This document shows positions 9,781-20,199 of a stretch of DNA of 24,559 nucleotides, one piece after another (position 1 is the first letter of the stretch; every line of letters starts with the position of its first letter). The DNA is from Auxenochlorella pyrenoidosa (Eukaryota; Chlorophyta; Trebouxiophyceae; Chlorellales; Chlorellaceae): positions 26,832 through 51,390 of the forward strand of contig KQ482007.1 of the NCBI GenBank assembly GCA_001430745.1. Reading direction: 5' to 3'. The position numbers and the translations under genes were made by a program. Below the pieces are notes generated by a model that saw nothing but the letters and a program-made list of their open reading frames with translations, made no database searches and was not told where the DNA came from.

Positions 9781-11100
9781 ATGGCGATGCCGCAACGGCG
9801 CGACGACACACCTGCCGACGCGCCTGCCACACCCCCGGCCCAAGGCAGCAGAGCACCGCGGTCGTGGTCGCTGCCGGCAGAGGTGCAAGCCGCCTCAGCT
9901 GGCTCCGCCAGCACATCGCAGCTGCAGCTGGAGATGCTGCAGGAGAGGCGCACCCAGAAGGAGCTGTGCTTCCTTGACGTGTTCGACGGCACAGCCGTCA
10001 CGGTGGCGGCGGCAAAGGCAGTAGGTGCTGGTGCCCTTGCGGTGCCGCCAATGCAAGCCCCGGCCCTGCCCAAGTGTCGCCAGGCTGCAGCAGGCAAGTC
10101 GTGGTGCACAGGGAAGAGTACTGCGCCTCTCGCCAGGTGTCGGCAGCCTGGCAGGCGTTGGCCAGCGCCGAATGCTATGTGCGAGGGGGTCGCGCAACCG
10201 CCTGTGCCCACCCTCAACATGCCCTGCCTCATGAACCCTCTGCTCTGCAGCCGCGCCCCCTGATGCCTGGGCCAAGGAGTGCAGTTTCCTGCGTGGGGAG
10301 CTGGCGGATGCGCGGCAGCAGCTGTCCCTTGCCCACCAGCTGCTCGGTGAGCGCATCTGGCGGGGTTGCGCTGCTGTGGGAAGGGCCGGCATGCCCCTGG
10401 CTCGCGTCCCTCCTTTCACCGCCTGTCAGTCATTCCCCACCGGTCTTGTCGGGCCAGACACTCCTGCACTCGCCCTCTGATGTATTGCATCACAATACCT
10501 TTTGGTGGCCCACCTCTCATCAGCTGCGCTTCCCACCCCAGACTCCCCACTCCCCGCACCCCCCACCCCCGTTCAGCCGCCACCAACCAGCGCGAAGAGC
10601 AGCAGGCCGAGCAGCAGCAGGCGGCCCTGGCCAAGGCCAAGCGCGCCGCCCACCAGCAGTGGCAGGCGGTGGCACGGCGGGCCGAGCAGGAGGCGCACGA
10701 GTGGCAGGCGGCGGCCGAGGAGCAGGCGGAGCGGGCCGACAAGGCGGAGCAGGCGCTGTCGGCGGCAGAGGCCACCCTGGAGGTGGCCTCGCTGTGGCAG
10801 CGGCAGCAGGCTGTGGCCGGGCAGCAGGCGGTGGCGCGGCGGCATGCAGAGGATCTGGTGCTCCTGCAGGCAGAGCACGAGGTGCGGCTGGCTGCGGTGC
10901 AGCGGGAGCACGCAGAGTCCAGCGAGCGCCAGCGCAGGCAGGTGGAGCACCTGGGGGCCAGGCTGGAGGCTGCGCTGCAGCAGGTGGCAGAGGCCCAGCG
11001 GGCCGACAAGCACAGGGTCCAGCGGCGGCCCGGCTGGCTCAGGCGGATGGTGACCTCATGCACCGATCGCAACGGAAGCGCTGCAGTGCGTGATCCGTAA
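9781..11100 (+). CDS. Coiled-coil protein of unknown function (3 exons)
   Basis: Exons 9781-10024, 10251-10346 and 10577-11100 (TAA 11098-11100) join in phase 1 at both junctions and give 287 residues. Residues 1-60 are disordered in character (Pro, Ala, Arg, Ser-rich; starts MAMPQRRDDTP). A short segment around LQLEMLQERRTQKELCFLDV and the exon-2 segment AWAKECSFLRGELADARQQL look helical. Residues about 115-262 form a long, uninterrupted Ala/Gln/Glu/Arg-rich coiled coil (EEQQAEQQQAALAKAKRAA onward). The last 25 residues are basic and aromatic (RRPGWLRRMVTSC). There is no signal peptide or membrane segment, so it is probably intracellular. ATG 9787 is an alternative start. The first donor (GTAG|GTGCTG at 10025) was chosen over GT at 10021 because only it keeps the phase. 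No family was recognised; a structural or cytoskeletal linker role would be a guess. Confidence 0.68.
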
Positions 11101-11506
11101 GCACCCTCCCTTTGGTGGGGGCTGACATTTTGTTCCCCTTGGATCTCGTTCCTCATGCTAAGAGCCGTAGCAGGCTTACCCTCGGCAGCACCTGGACAAC
11201 CTTCCCTTGCTTGTCCTTTGCTTGGTCCTCTGTCATCTGCCCAACCCCTGTGCGCTTTGTTCCTTGTTCTATGCAAAGACAATTTGAATGCTTGATGGCT
11301 GATTTAACTGCGCTTGGCAAGCCTGGTGCCATGCAACAAATGGTTGGCATTGACCCGAGTGTCCAACAGCATGAAGACAATCGGGGCAAGGGTGGTAGGG
11401 AGGAAAGGACAGAAGAGGAAAGGACAGCGAGAAGACGCAAGGGCTCATGCTACAAGGCAGGGGTGCAAATGCCAACAACTGCCAATCAATGTCCTACAGG
11501 CACACA
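11101..11506. other. Convergent intergenic region between the coiled-coil gene and GT14 copy A
   Basis: The 3' ends of the plus-strand coiled-coil gene and the minus-strand GT14 copy A face each other across 406 bp. No TGTAA was found on either strand by eye. The part from about 11382 to 11506 matches the region below copy B (about 16041-16162), so it belongs to the duplicated GT14 unit. Short open frames here look like shadows. Confidence 0.55.
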
Positions 11507-14500
11507 TCATTCTGCGGTCAGAGAGGCACTGACTATCTGCTGCCGCTGCTGCCTGCAGTAGTGCTGGCCGAGCGTGTGCAGGCCGCCGCCGTCGGCAGGG
11601 CACGACACCTCCAGGCTGAACAGCCTGAGCACCGCTGCCGCCGTGTTGTCGGGGAACTTACGAGCTACAGTGGTCGAAAATCAAGTGCACGATTTCGACA
11701 AGAGGTGGGGGTTGCACCAGTGGCAACAGGATCTGCCGCTTGAGCGGCAATCCCCAGCCGCATGGCCAGCCTCGTAGAGCAGCCTTTGACTGGTGACACC
11801 GAGCTGCCATCCATGCACAAGTCACGCACTGCTCCCTGCTGGAGCATCCCTTCTGCTAGCCCTCCTCCACCCACCAGGCACAGGGCAGGCAGACGCATTC
11901 AGCAGGTGTGCATAGCCCGCGCTGGCGGCAGCGCTGGCGGCTTGCAGGGCGCGGCAGGAGCTCTGGCTGCCGGCTGCCAGCACTTGGGCGGCATCGATGT
12001 ACAGCGGCTGCGCGTCTGCAAACCAGGGGACAAGGTTTGCAGAAAACAGGGTGGAAAGAATGCTCAACAGGCGCAGGCCGGTAGCAAGGGCTGGGCTGGA
12101 AGTGCAAGTACTGGCGGGGTCGTGCAGGCAAGGCTCTGAATCGTGGCCGGATGCACAACAACCTGTAGGCCGTTCCGCCCAGCCCCTGCCCAGCCCAGCC
12201 CAGCTTGCCTGAAAAGGCGGCCTTGCCGTCGCAGCCTGTGCTGCGCAGGCGGCGCACCAGCTCTGGCGTCACCTCCTCGGGGCTGCAGGCAGAGTGAGCG
12301 AGGCAGCAGCAAGGGCTGGTGCCTTCGGGCTGACCATACCAGCCAAGGCCCCAAGCACAGGGCCCCAAATCAGTGCTGAGACCAAGCATGCGGATATGGG
12401 CACCATAGCACTTGAAGCCGGCTTCGAAGGCAGCGCACTCAAACAGCAGCTATCCAGTCCTCGCCTGTACGACTTGGGGTGCGCCCCCCCGCGGCTCCAG
12501 TCCTGCTGCGCCACCCCACAGCTGTCGCACTCCATCTCCGCCTCCCAGCCCAGCACCGCAAACAGGGTGGCAAAGTAGTGCTCGTCTGCAAGGGGGGGGG
12601 GGGAGCGCAGGTTGGAAAGGTTCTGTTTGTGAGTTTCAGCCATGCGGGACAACGCGAGCTGGCTTGCCAGGCGCCAGAAAAGCTCAAGAGGCTGCAACGC
12701 AAGAGGCGGCAGCGTACCGGCAAGCTGGGAGGGTGGCGAGCAATCAAGCAGCAGAGGTTTTCCTTGAAGATAACAGGTATTCTACTCCAAGCAGTCATTG
12801 TCTGGATCCAGCGTACAATCGCTCGCCTGGGAAGCAGTCCCGCCAGGCAGGCTTGCCGGGCTCCCAGTTGGACCAGCAGCCCGACTCAAAGCTGCAGCCA
12901 AGGACAGGGCAGGCCGTTGTTGGCACGCGCCAGCTGCCAGGGGCGAGATTTTAACTGGGGCGAAAGGGAAGCCAGTTGAATGGGCAAGTTGCACCAGGCT
13001 GTGGACGCCCTGAAGTGGAAGCAAGCTGCCTGACGCGCAGTGCACTGCCAAATCTCCCACCTTCCTGGCTGTGAACAGCGCTCTTGCGCTGTTGTTCCAT
13101 TAGTGAGGCTCAAGTTGGAGCTTCATAGGAGAGCAGAGTGCATGGCAACGAGGCGCCCTGCCTCCCCCCTCACGAGCGGTACACCTCTTCGTCCCGCAGC
13201 ACCGCCTCGGCGTGGGGCCGCGTCAGCCCGATCCACTGTGTGCTCTTGCGCCAGTGGCTGGCGTTCATGCGCTCCGTCTGCAGCGCAAAGTGTGTGAAAA
13301 ATGCAGCCGGCCTGTTAAAACAACAGCTGCACGCCTGCACGCGCCGGCCAAGTGAAGCCGTGCAGGCCCTCATGCAGGCACCACTCGAGGCCAGTGCATG
13401 GTTTTGGGTCTTGGCGGGGCAGGCGGCAGAGGCGCCGCATGCTGTAACGCCTCGCCTTCATGTAAGAAAGAAAAGGAAAAAGGAAAAAACAGCCCTAAAG
13501 CGTGGATTCAGCCTCGCCTTCATGATGTCGCTCCAGCGCCGCTCAAACCGATTGTTGTGCAGGCACGCATTGATGCGCGACTTGCCCTCTGCCAGCAGCT
13601 GCTGGTGCAGGGTGAGCGGGTCGTACAGGGGGATGTCGCTCTCGCTCAGCAGCACAAAGCTGCAGTGTCAGGGCAGGCGGGGCAGGAGGGGAAGGACGGG
13701 GGAGGTGAGGGGTCCGGATAGGGGGGTGCGCGCGTAGAGAAGATAAGCTCAGCACGCTCTGAATGCAGGGCCATACTAAAGTTTTAGCTGTTGAGCCGCC
13801 CAGGCAACCGCGCCAGCGCAGCAGCATCCCCTCGTCTCAGCTGACGCCCTGCACCTGCTCCCAGCATGGAAGCGCCTGCGCCCCCATCCCCAAACCACCC
13901 CCTCACCGCTGGTTCAGCGGGTCCCTGAACGCCTCCCACAGCAAGTTGCGAGTGGCCTCCACCAGCGAGATGTCGCCCCAGCCGGTGGCAATGCGGCGGG
14001 GGATGAGCCGCCCTGCAAACAGGCTGCCCTCCGGGTAGCCTGCAAGGGGGGCATGCAGGAGCAGGAGGGATGGTTGGCGGGGCAACCAGGCAGTCCTGTG
14101 CCAGAACAAGCACGGCAGGCATCCTGCTGTCTGATTCGGAGCTCAGCCTCTGCTTTGACTCAGGATGAAGGCCTCCAGACGCCTGTAGAATCAGCACCAC
14201 ACCCTCCCATGCTCCCAGCCCCCACCTTTGAAGCTGGGGGGGGCGTGTATGTAGACACTGAACAGATGCTGCTCCCGAATGGGGTCTCGCGCTGCCACGA
14301 GGGAAAAACCCACCGCTGCTGCCAATGCCAGTGGCACACCACGCGCCGCTGCGGCAGACGCAACGGCTGCAGCGGCTGGAGCGGCAGGCTGGTCCAGGTG
14401 GTAGGCATGCAGGATACGCCTGTGCTGGTGTCTCCCAGCCCCCGGCCCGCACAGGGCCGCCTGCAAACAGCGGCAGCAGAGGCAGCACTAGCGTGTTTGT

Positions 14501-15666
14501 CAAAAAAAAGTCAGCTCCTTTTCCCAACCTCCCTTCACCGAACGACATTCTGCCGACAATGCAGCCGTCTGCGCAACCACGGCACGGCGCTGCACCTTAG
14601 GAACCTGCAGGAGCCATAAGGACAGGCCGCCATCACCAGCCCCAGGGCCCACAAGGCGCCCACCTGCGTGGCGTTGATGGGCAGCAGGCCGCCGGCAGAG
14701 GCAAACCAGCGGCGCCAGGCCGCCTCGTGCTGGATGGGCCCCTTAACCAGAAACATGAGGGCCACCTTGCCGATGCCCAGCGCCTGCAGGGGGAGCAGGG
14801 CACCTGTGCTTGACAGGTCCGCGGCAAGAGGGCTTGCAAGGGCAGCGTGCGTGCACACTTGTGCTGGGAGTGCGAGCAGGGTCTGTCAGGCTCAGCAACG
14901 CTCAGGAGGGTGTCGCGCAGCTGTAGGCAGGGCAGTCACGCCTGCCCATCCTTGGCACCTGTGCGCAGGTGTCGTTGCTGGTGGGGGCCATCTCTGGCGG
15001 GGTTAGCTCCGCGAGGCTGCCCCCGCTGCCGCCAGCGCTACTGCCAGTCTGCTGGCTGCGCGGGCGTCCAACCCCTGACAGGGGGCCCTGCCCTCCTTGC
15101 ATGGTCCGCTTCATCAGATCTGCCGCGGTGCTGTTGCCCAGGAGGCCTGCAGCAGCCTGTGCAGCCTTGCTTCCTACTGCTGTTGCCGTGCTGCCCACTG
15201 CTGCCGCCGCCTTGGCAGCAGCCCCCGTGGCTCGGGCTGCCATCGGTGCAGCAGCGGTCAGCGCAGCACCCGCTGCCTGCCCAGCTGCCTGGGCGCCATG
15301 CTTCACTGCCCCAGCGGCGCTGCTGAGCGCTGCTGCCGCGTCCATGGTTGCCATCACGGCATTGTCAGCGGCAGAGGCGGCCTGCTTGCGGGCGCTATCG
15401 GCTGACAGATTGCCGGCTGTGGCAGCGGCAGTGGTCGTCGCACTGCCTGACGCCTGCTCCCGCTTGCTGCCGCGTCCCCGCCAGGCCCGCACCAGGGCAT
15501 GTGTCCCCCAGGCAGCATTAATGAGGGCAAAGGCTACCAAGCCCACTAGCAGCACACGACGCACACGCTGTCGGTGGGCCAGAAGGGCCGCCTGCCTGAC
15601 GCCCGGCGACTGTGGCGACGCTGCTGTCGGCAGCAGCGGCCCTGCTCTTGGGCTGCGCTGCAGCAT
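11507..15666 (-). CDS. GT14 (Core-2/I-branching type) glycosyltransferase, copy A (11 exons)
   Basis: Exons in transcript order are 14959-15666, 14664-14783, 14226-14460, 13907-14039, 13518-13659, 13174-13277, 12827-12891, 12465-12585, 12209-12282, 11875-12015 and 11507-11664, giving 666 residues. It is a type II membrane protein: a basic N-terminus, one transmembrane segment (about 38-58, LLVGLVAFALINAAW) and an Ala-rich stem (about 80-190). GT14 motifs follow in order: GKVALMFLVKGP (about 240-251), FSVYIHAPP (343-351), WGDISLVEA, FVLLSESDIPLY (400-411), HWRKSTQWIGL (about 453-463) and PDEHYFATL (502-510). The DEH motif probably holds the acidic base of the mammalian core-2 enzyme. The fold transfers a sugar from a nucleotide sugar in the Golgi lumen; a plant-like cell-wall or AGP glucuronosyltransferase is one possibility, but donor and acceptor cannot be read from sequence. 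Four introns have GC donors (13517, 12826, 12464, 12208). The ATG at 15666 aligns with the copy B start; the frame is open farther upstream. Confidence 0.9.
12592..12603 (-). repeat. 12-bp C homopolymer in an acceptor tract, copy A
   Basis: On the minus strand, 12 Cs lie just before TTGCAG at the acceptor of the PDEHYF exon. The equivalent run in copy B is 16 bases. Confidence 0.85.
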
Positions 15667-15846
15667 CGCTGACGAGAATCTGCTGTCAGGTCGGAGCAAC
15701 TTCGAGCAAGCGAAAACACGACGAGTGTGGTGGCACCAGCCGCAGCCGGCAGGCCCGCACTGTCCGAAAGTTTTCAGCAAAGCATTTGCTCGAGCGTCTC
15801 GAAGAGTGTTGGGCAGTGCCGAGGTCTAAGCGCGCCAAAGCGAAGG

Positions 15847-15867
15847 GGGGTGCCTGGTCAGCTCCCC
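15847..15867 (-). promoter_or_regulatory. Upstream block shared by copies A and B (copy A)
   Basis: A 21-bp block containing GGTGCCTGGTCAGCTCCC lies about 180 bp before the copy A start codon. The same block with one mismatch lies at 20423-20443, about 225 bp before copy B. It could be a promoter or 5' UTR element, or simply a remnant of the duplication. Confidence 0.35.
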
Positions 15868-15900
15868 CATGCAACTCCTGGGGTAACTGGCCAGCGTGAC

Positions 15901-15928
15901 GACGTGCAGAAGTCGACGTGCAGAAGTC
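15901..15928. repeat. 14-bp perfect tandem duplication
   Basis: GACGTGCAGAAGTC occurs twice in direct succession (15901-15914 and 15915-15928) in the unshared spacer between GT14 copies A and B. Confidence 0.95.
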
Positions 15929-16162
15929 GTCTGAAAGAAGGGCTGAAGGCCACGCAGGGGGCCGGGCTCCTATCCTAGGTCCTGGCCTGTTGCAACATGG
16001 CGCGCCCTATGGGGCTTGCATGCAGGTTTCAACAACGCGCAGTTCACTGGGGCGAGGGCGGTAGGAAGGAGAATGACAACAGGCGAGGCGAGAGAGCAGG
16101 TCATGCAGCAAAGCAGGGGTATACATGCCACATACTGCCAACCAATGTACTGCAGGCACACA

Positions 16163-18401
16163 TCATTCTGTGGTCAGGGAGACACTGACTTTCTGCTGCC
16201 GCAGCTGCCTACAGTAGTGCTCGCCGAGCGTGTGCAGGCTGCCGCTGCCATCGGCTGGGCACGACACCTCGGGGCTAAACAGCCTGAGCACCGTTTCCGC
16301 TGTGTTGTCGGGGAACTTGCGAGCTGCGGTGGACAAAGAAGGCGGGGCACGATTGGACGAGAGCTGGCAGTTCCTTAGGCACGACAAACCTCAAGTATGG
16401 CATGATCAATCAGTAGTGGCCCCCCCCAAACACGAATGACCAGCCTTGGAAAAGCCTGCAACTAGCAGTGCAAGCTGCGGCATTGTGCCCCGCTCTGAAA
16501 CCAAAACATTTCCCCTGCCAGCCTCCTCCACCCACCAGTCACATGGCAGGCAGCCGCATTCAGCGGGTGTGCATAACCTGCGCTGGCGGCAGCGCTGGCA
16601 GCTTGTAGAGCGCGGCAGGAGCTTTGGCTGTCGGCTGCCAGCACTTTGGCGGCATCAATGTACACCGGCTGCGCATCTGCAGGCGTAGAGGGCAGCATGG
16701 AATGCAAGCGCTGCGAACAGCTCGGCACAGGTGGTGCAGGCAGCTGTTCTGATCGGTCTTTGAAAACCATCGGCCTGAGTGCTTACGCCTTCTTGCCTTG
16801 CTCTCACATGCAAGCACACTGCTCGCCCTGCCCAGCCCTGCTTGCCTGCAAAGGCGGCATCGCTGTCACAGCCTCTGCCGCGCATCTGGCGCACCAGCTG
16901 TGCCGTCACCTCCTCGGGGCTGCTGGTGGGGGTGGCTTTCAAAGCATCATGAGAGGCAGCGGGCAGAGGAAAGCACAAAAACAAACGATGCGGGAGACGA
17001 GCAAGCCGCGCTGTTGAGGCTTGACGCTGTAGCACATGGCATGCATGGCCAGGCTCGGAGTCTCACGGCTGTCCGACCAGCCTCCCCGCACCTGCAGCAC
17101 CCCTGCGCTGGCATCCACTCCTCACCTGTACGACTTGGGGTGCGCCCCCCCGCGGCTCCAGTCCTGCTGCGCCACCCCCCAGCTGTCGCACTCCATCTCC
17201 GCCTCCCTGCCCAGCACCGCAAACAGGGTTGCAAAGTAGTGCTCGTCTGCAGGGGGGGGGGGGGGGGCAGGGAAGGGGTCGAGGCAGGGAAACTGATGGT
17301 TCAACAACCATCAGTTGTCGGAGTCACCCTCAATGGGGGCTGGATTGGCTGGATGGCCTTGCTTGCAGGCTGCCAAGGGGGGTGCACTTGTTAAAAGGGC
17401 AGCACGCATGGGGGGCTGCCTTGCAGGGCTGCACCGCCTGCCAACTTGCCTGGGAAGCAGTCGCGCCACTTGCCCTGGGAGGGCACCCATCTGGACCAGC
17501 AGCCCGCCTCAAACCTGCAGCCAAGGGCAGGGCAGGCGAGGCGGGCCCGTGACTCAGGAGCACAGTTTAAATCACTGCACCTTCACACGCCCACGCAATG
17601 TCTGGGCGCTTTGGCAGCAGCACCTGAGCGCGGCAGTGAAAGCAGCCAGCTGAGAGCTGCGCGTTTGCAGAAGAATGAGGCGCCCCCTCACGAGCGGTAC
17701 ACCTCTTCGTCCCGCAGCACCGCCTCGGCGTGGGGCCGCGTCAGCCCGATCCACTGCGTGCTCTTGCGCCAGTGGCTGGCGTTCATGTGCTCCGTCTGCA
17801 TGGCGGGCGGAGGCAGGGGTGTGCGGGCGGAGAGCAAGCCGAATCTGAGTACGATGTGGTTTGAAAAGACTCGTGGCCTTGTGCTGCCGCGAGCCTGAAT
17901 GAATGCAAGCATGGTGGAGAGCTGCGACACAGAAGAAGGGATCTCAGCAACTGTGGCCCGCTGTGCACGCTGTGGGGCCAGCTGGCATCAAAGGAGGCGG
18001 CAGAGCGCATCCAGATTGAGCCCTGCCAAGCACATAAGCCTGGACCCCCCCCGCACATTCCAAATGTCAGTCGTCACACACCTTCATGATGTTGCTCCAG
18101 CGCCACTCGGAACGACCCGGGTGCCAGCACGCGTTGACGCGCGACTTACCCTCTGCCAGCAGCTGCTGGTGCAGGGTGAGTGGGTCGTACAGCGGGATGT
18201 CGCTCTCGCTCAGCAGCACAAAGCTGCGGTGGAGGCGGGGCAGAAGGGAAGGGCAAGGGAGGTGACTCAAGAGGGGGACAAAGCAGAGAATGGGCACAAC
18301 AGACACTGATTGTAGGCCTGGATTGAAGCCCGAGCTGCAAAGCAGCCCTGGCAGCAGCCCTGGCAATCCCTGAAGCACCGGTGCATCAACATCCCTGGCA
18401 T

Positions 18402-18440
<39 letters not shown>

Positions 18441-20199
18441 CCTGCAGGTGGAGCGCTCCGCGCTTGCTGCTAGGTAACAATTCCCCCACTCACATCCCCA
18501 TGCTCCCGGGCCCCCCTCACCGCTGGTTCAGCGGGTCCCTGAATGCCTCCCACAGCAGATTGCGCGTGGCCTCTACAAGCGAGATGTCGCCCCAGCCGGT
18601 GGCAATGCGGCGGGGGATGAGCCGCCCTGCAAACAGGCTGCCCGCCGGGTAGCCTGGAGGGGGAGGCAGGGACGGGCAGGCAGGAAGGTTGGGCAAAGCT
18701 GCAGAATCTGTGAGGAACGCAGACGCGCCGAGCTTGCCATACACGCCACCCGACGGTGCTTCAGGTCTTCTGCTGCAGTCACCAGGTTTGCTGCGAATTG
18801 TACGCCGACCATGCAGCCAAGCAGGCTCCGTGCTGCGCTGCTGCCCGCCGCCCACCTTCATATTCGGGCGGGGCGTGGACGTAGACGCTGAACAGCCGCT
18901 GCTGCTCAATGGCATTTGTGGTTGCCTGCGCTGCCGCTCCGACGGCGCCCAGCGCTGCGGTGGCTGCCCCTTGCGATGCAGCGGCCAGCGCGGCGCCAGC
19001 GGCCGCCGCTGCAGAGGCGGGCTGCTGCAGGTTGCAGGCCTGGAGCACGCTCTCGTGTCGCTGGTCCTGCACAGTTGCATCGCCTCTGCACATGGCGGCC
19101 TGCAGGGCAGGGTCTGGCGGACTGAACGGCTCGCCCGGTCTTGCATGAAAAGTCATGAAGTATGCTCTCGCGTGCCCAGCACGTCGTAGTGGGCCAGCTT
19201 GCACTGCCCCATCGCCATGCTGCGGCGCAGCAGGGTTCTCCCCTGGGCCCCCACCTGCGTGGCGTTGACGGGCAGCAGGCCGCCGGCAGAGGTAAACCAG
19301 CGGCGCCAGGCGGCCTCGTGGTGCATTGGCCCCCTGACCAGGAACATGAAGGCCACCTTGCCGATGCCCAGTGCCTGCAGGGGGGCAGCGGAGTGGCGAC
19401 AGGGGCTGCGAAGCAATCTGAAGGACGGGTGGGCACAGGGCAGGCTGGCGCCAAAACAGGAGTGTAGCCTGACAAAGCGGCGGGCCACGATGCGAATAGA
19501 AGGTTGTCCGCGGGCACAAGACTGCCGGTGGTCCCTACCAGCCGGTCTTTCTCTGACCTGTGCGCAGCTGTCGTTGCTGGCGGGGGCCACCTCTGGCGGG
19601 GTCAGCTCTGCAAGCCTCGCTGCCGTCTCGCTGTCTGCCTTGGCTTCCCCTGCTGGTGGCACAGCCTTCTCGGCCTCAACTGTGCTATTGCCAATGAGGC
19701 TGGCGGCAGCCTTTGCAGCCTTGCTGCCCATTGCTGTTGCTGTGCTGCCCACTGCTGCCGCCGCCTTGGCAGCAGCGTCCGTGGCTCGGGCTGCCATCGG
19801 TGCAGCAGCATTCAGCGCAGCACCCGCTGCCTGCCCAGCTGCCTGGGCGCCATGCTTCACTGCCCCAGCGGCGCTGCTGAGCGCTGCTGCCGCGTCCATG
19901 GTTGCCATTACAGCATTGTCAGCAGCAGAGCCGGCCTGCTTGCGGACGCTATCGGCTGGCAGCGACGGCGCAGCACTGCGGGCCTGCTGCTTCGCACTGT
20001 TGCGCCCCCGCCGGGACCTCAGCAGCGTGCGTCCCACCCAGGCTGCGTTCAGGAGGACGAACACGACCACGCTGACCAGGAGCAGGCGGCGCAAGCGCTG
20101 GCGGCGAGCCAGCAGGGCGGGCGGCCTGCCGCTGGGCGAGGGCGGCGGTGCCACTGCGGTTGGCAGCAGCGGCACCACCTTTGGGCTGCGCTGCTGCAT
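16163..20199 (-). CDS. GT14 (Core-2/I-branching type) glycosyltransferase, copy B (11 exons)
   Basis: Exons in transcript order are 19558-20199, 19255-19374, 18856-19099, 18521-18653, 18082-18223, 17692-17795, 17450-17514, 17126-17246, 16846-16919, 16536-16676 and 16163-16323, giving 648 residues. Eight of the eleven exons have exactly the same length as in copy A (120, 133, 142, 104, 65, 121, 74 and 141 bp), and all phases agree. The transmembrane segment is about 38-57 (LLLVSVVVFVLLNAAW), followed by an Ala-rich stem nearly identical to that of A. Motifs are GKVAFMFLVRGP, FSVYVHAPPEYE (324-335), FVLLSESDIPLY (381-392), HWRKSTQWIGL and PDEHYFATL (DEH 484-486). Only two introns have GC donors (17449 and 16845); two that are GC in copy A are GT here. 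The FEAGCWSRWVP exon is the most diverged catalytic exon. Both copies look intact, so redundancy or divergence in expression or substrate is likely. Confidence 0.9.
17252..17267 (-). repeat. 16-bp C homopolymer in an acceptor tract, copy B
   Basis: On the minus strand a pure C run directly precedes TGCAG at the acceptor of the PDEHYF exon. It is four bases longer than the matching run in copy A. Confidence 0.85.
18412..18440. repeat. (CAGG)n tetranucleotide repeat in a copy B intron
   Basis: About seven CAGG units lie in the intron 18224-18520, preceded by two GCAGCCCTGG units around 18343-18362. The matching intron of copy A lacks this repeat. Confidence 0.92.

Larger units (their letters stand above)
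15667..16162. other. Spacer between GT14 copies A and B
   Basis: The interval of 496 bp holds the 5' flank of copy A (15667 to about 15870) and the 3' flank of copy B (about 16041-16162). Both have counterparts in the other unit, leaving only about 170 bp of unshared spacer. A perfect 14-bp tandem duplication lies in that spacer. No separate gene was seen. Confidence 0.6.

Noticed and set aside
15667..15780. N-terminal extension of GT14 copy A upstream of the ATG at 15666
   Set aside because: The frame is open, but the copy B start aligns with the ATG at 15666, and the extension has no counterpart in B.
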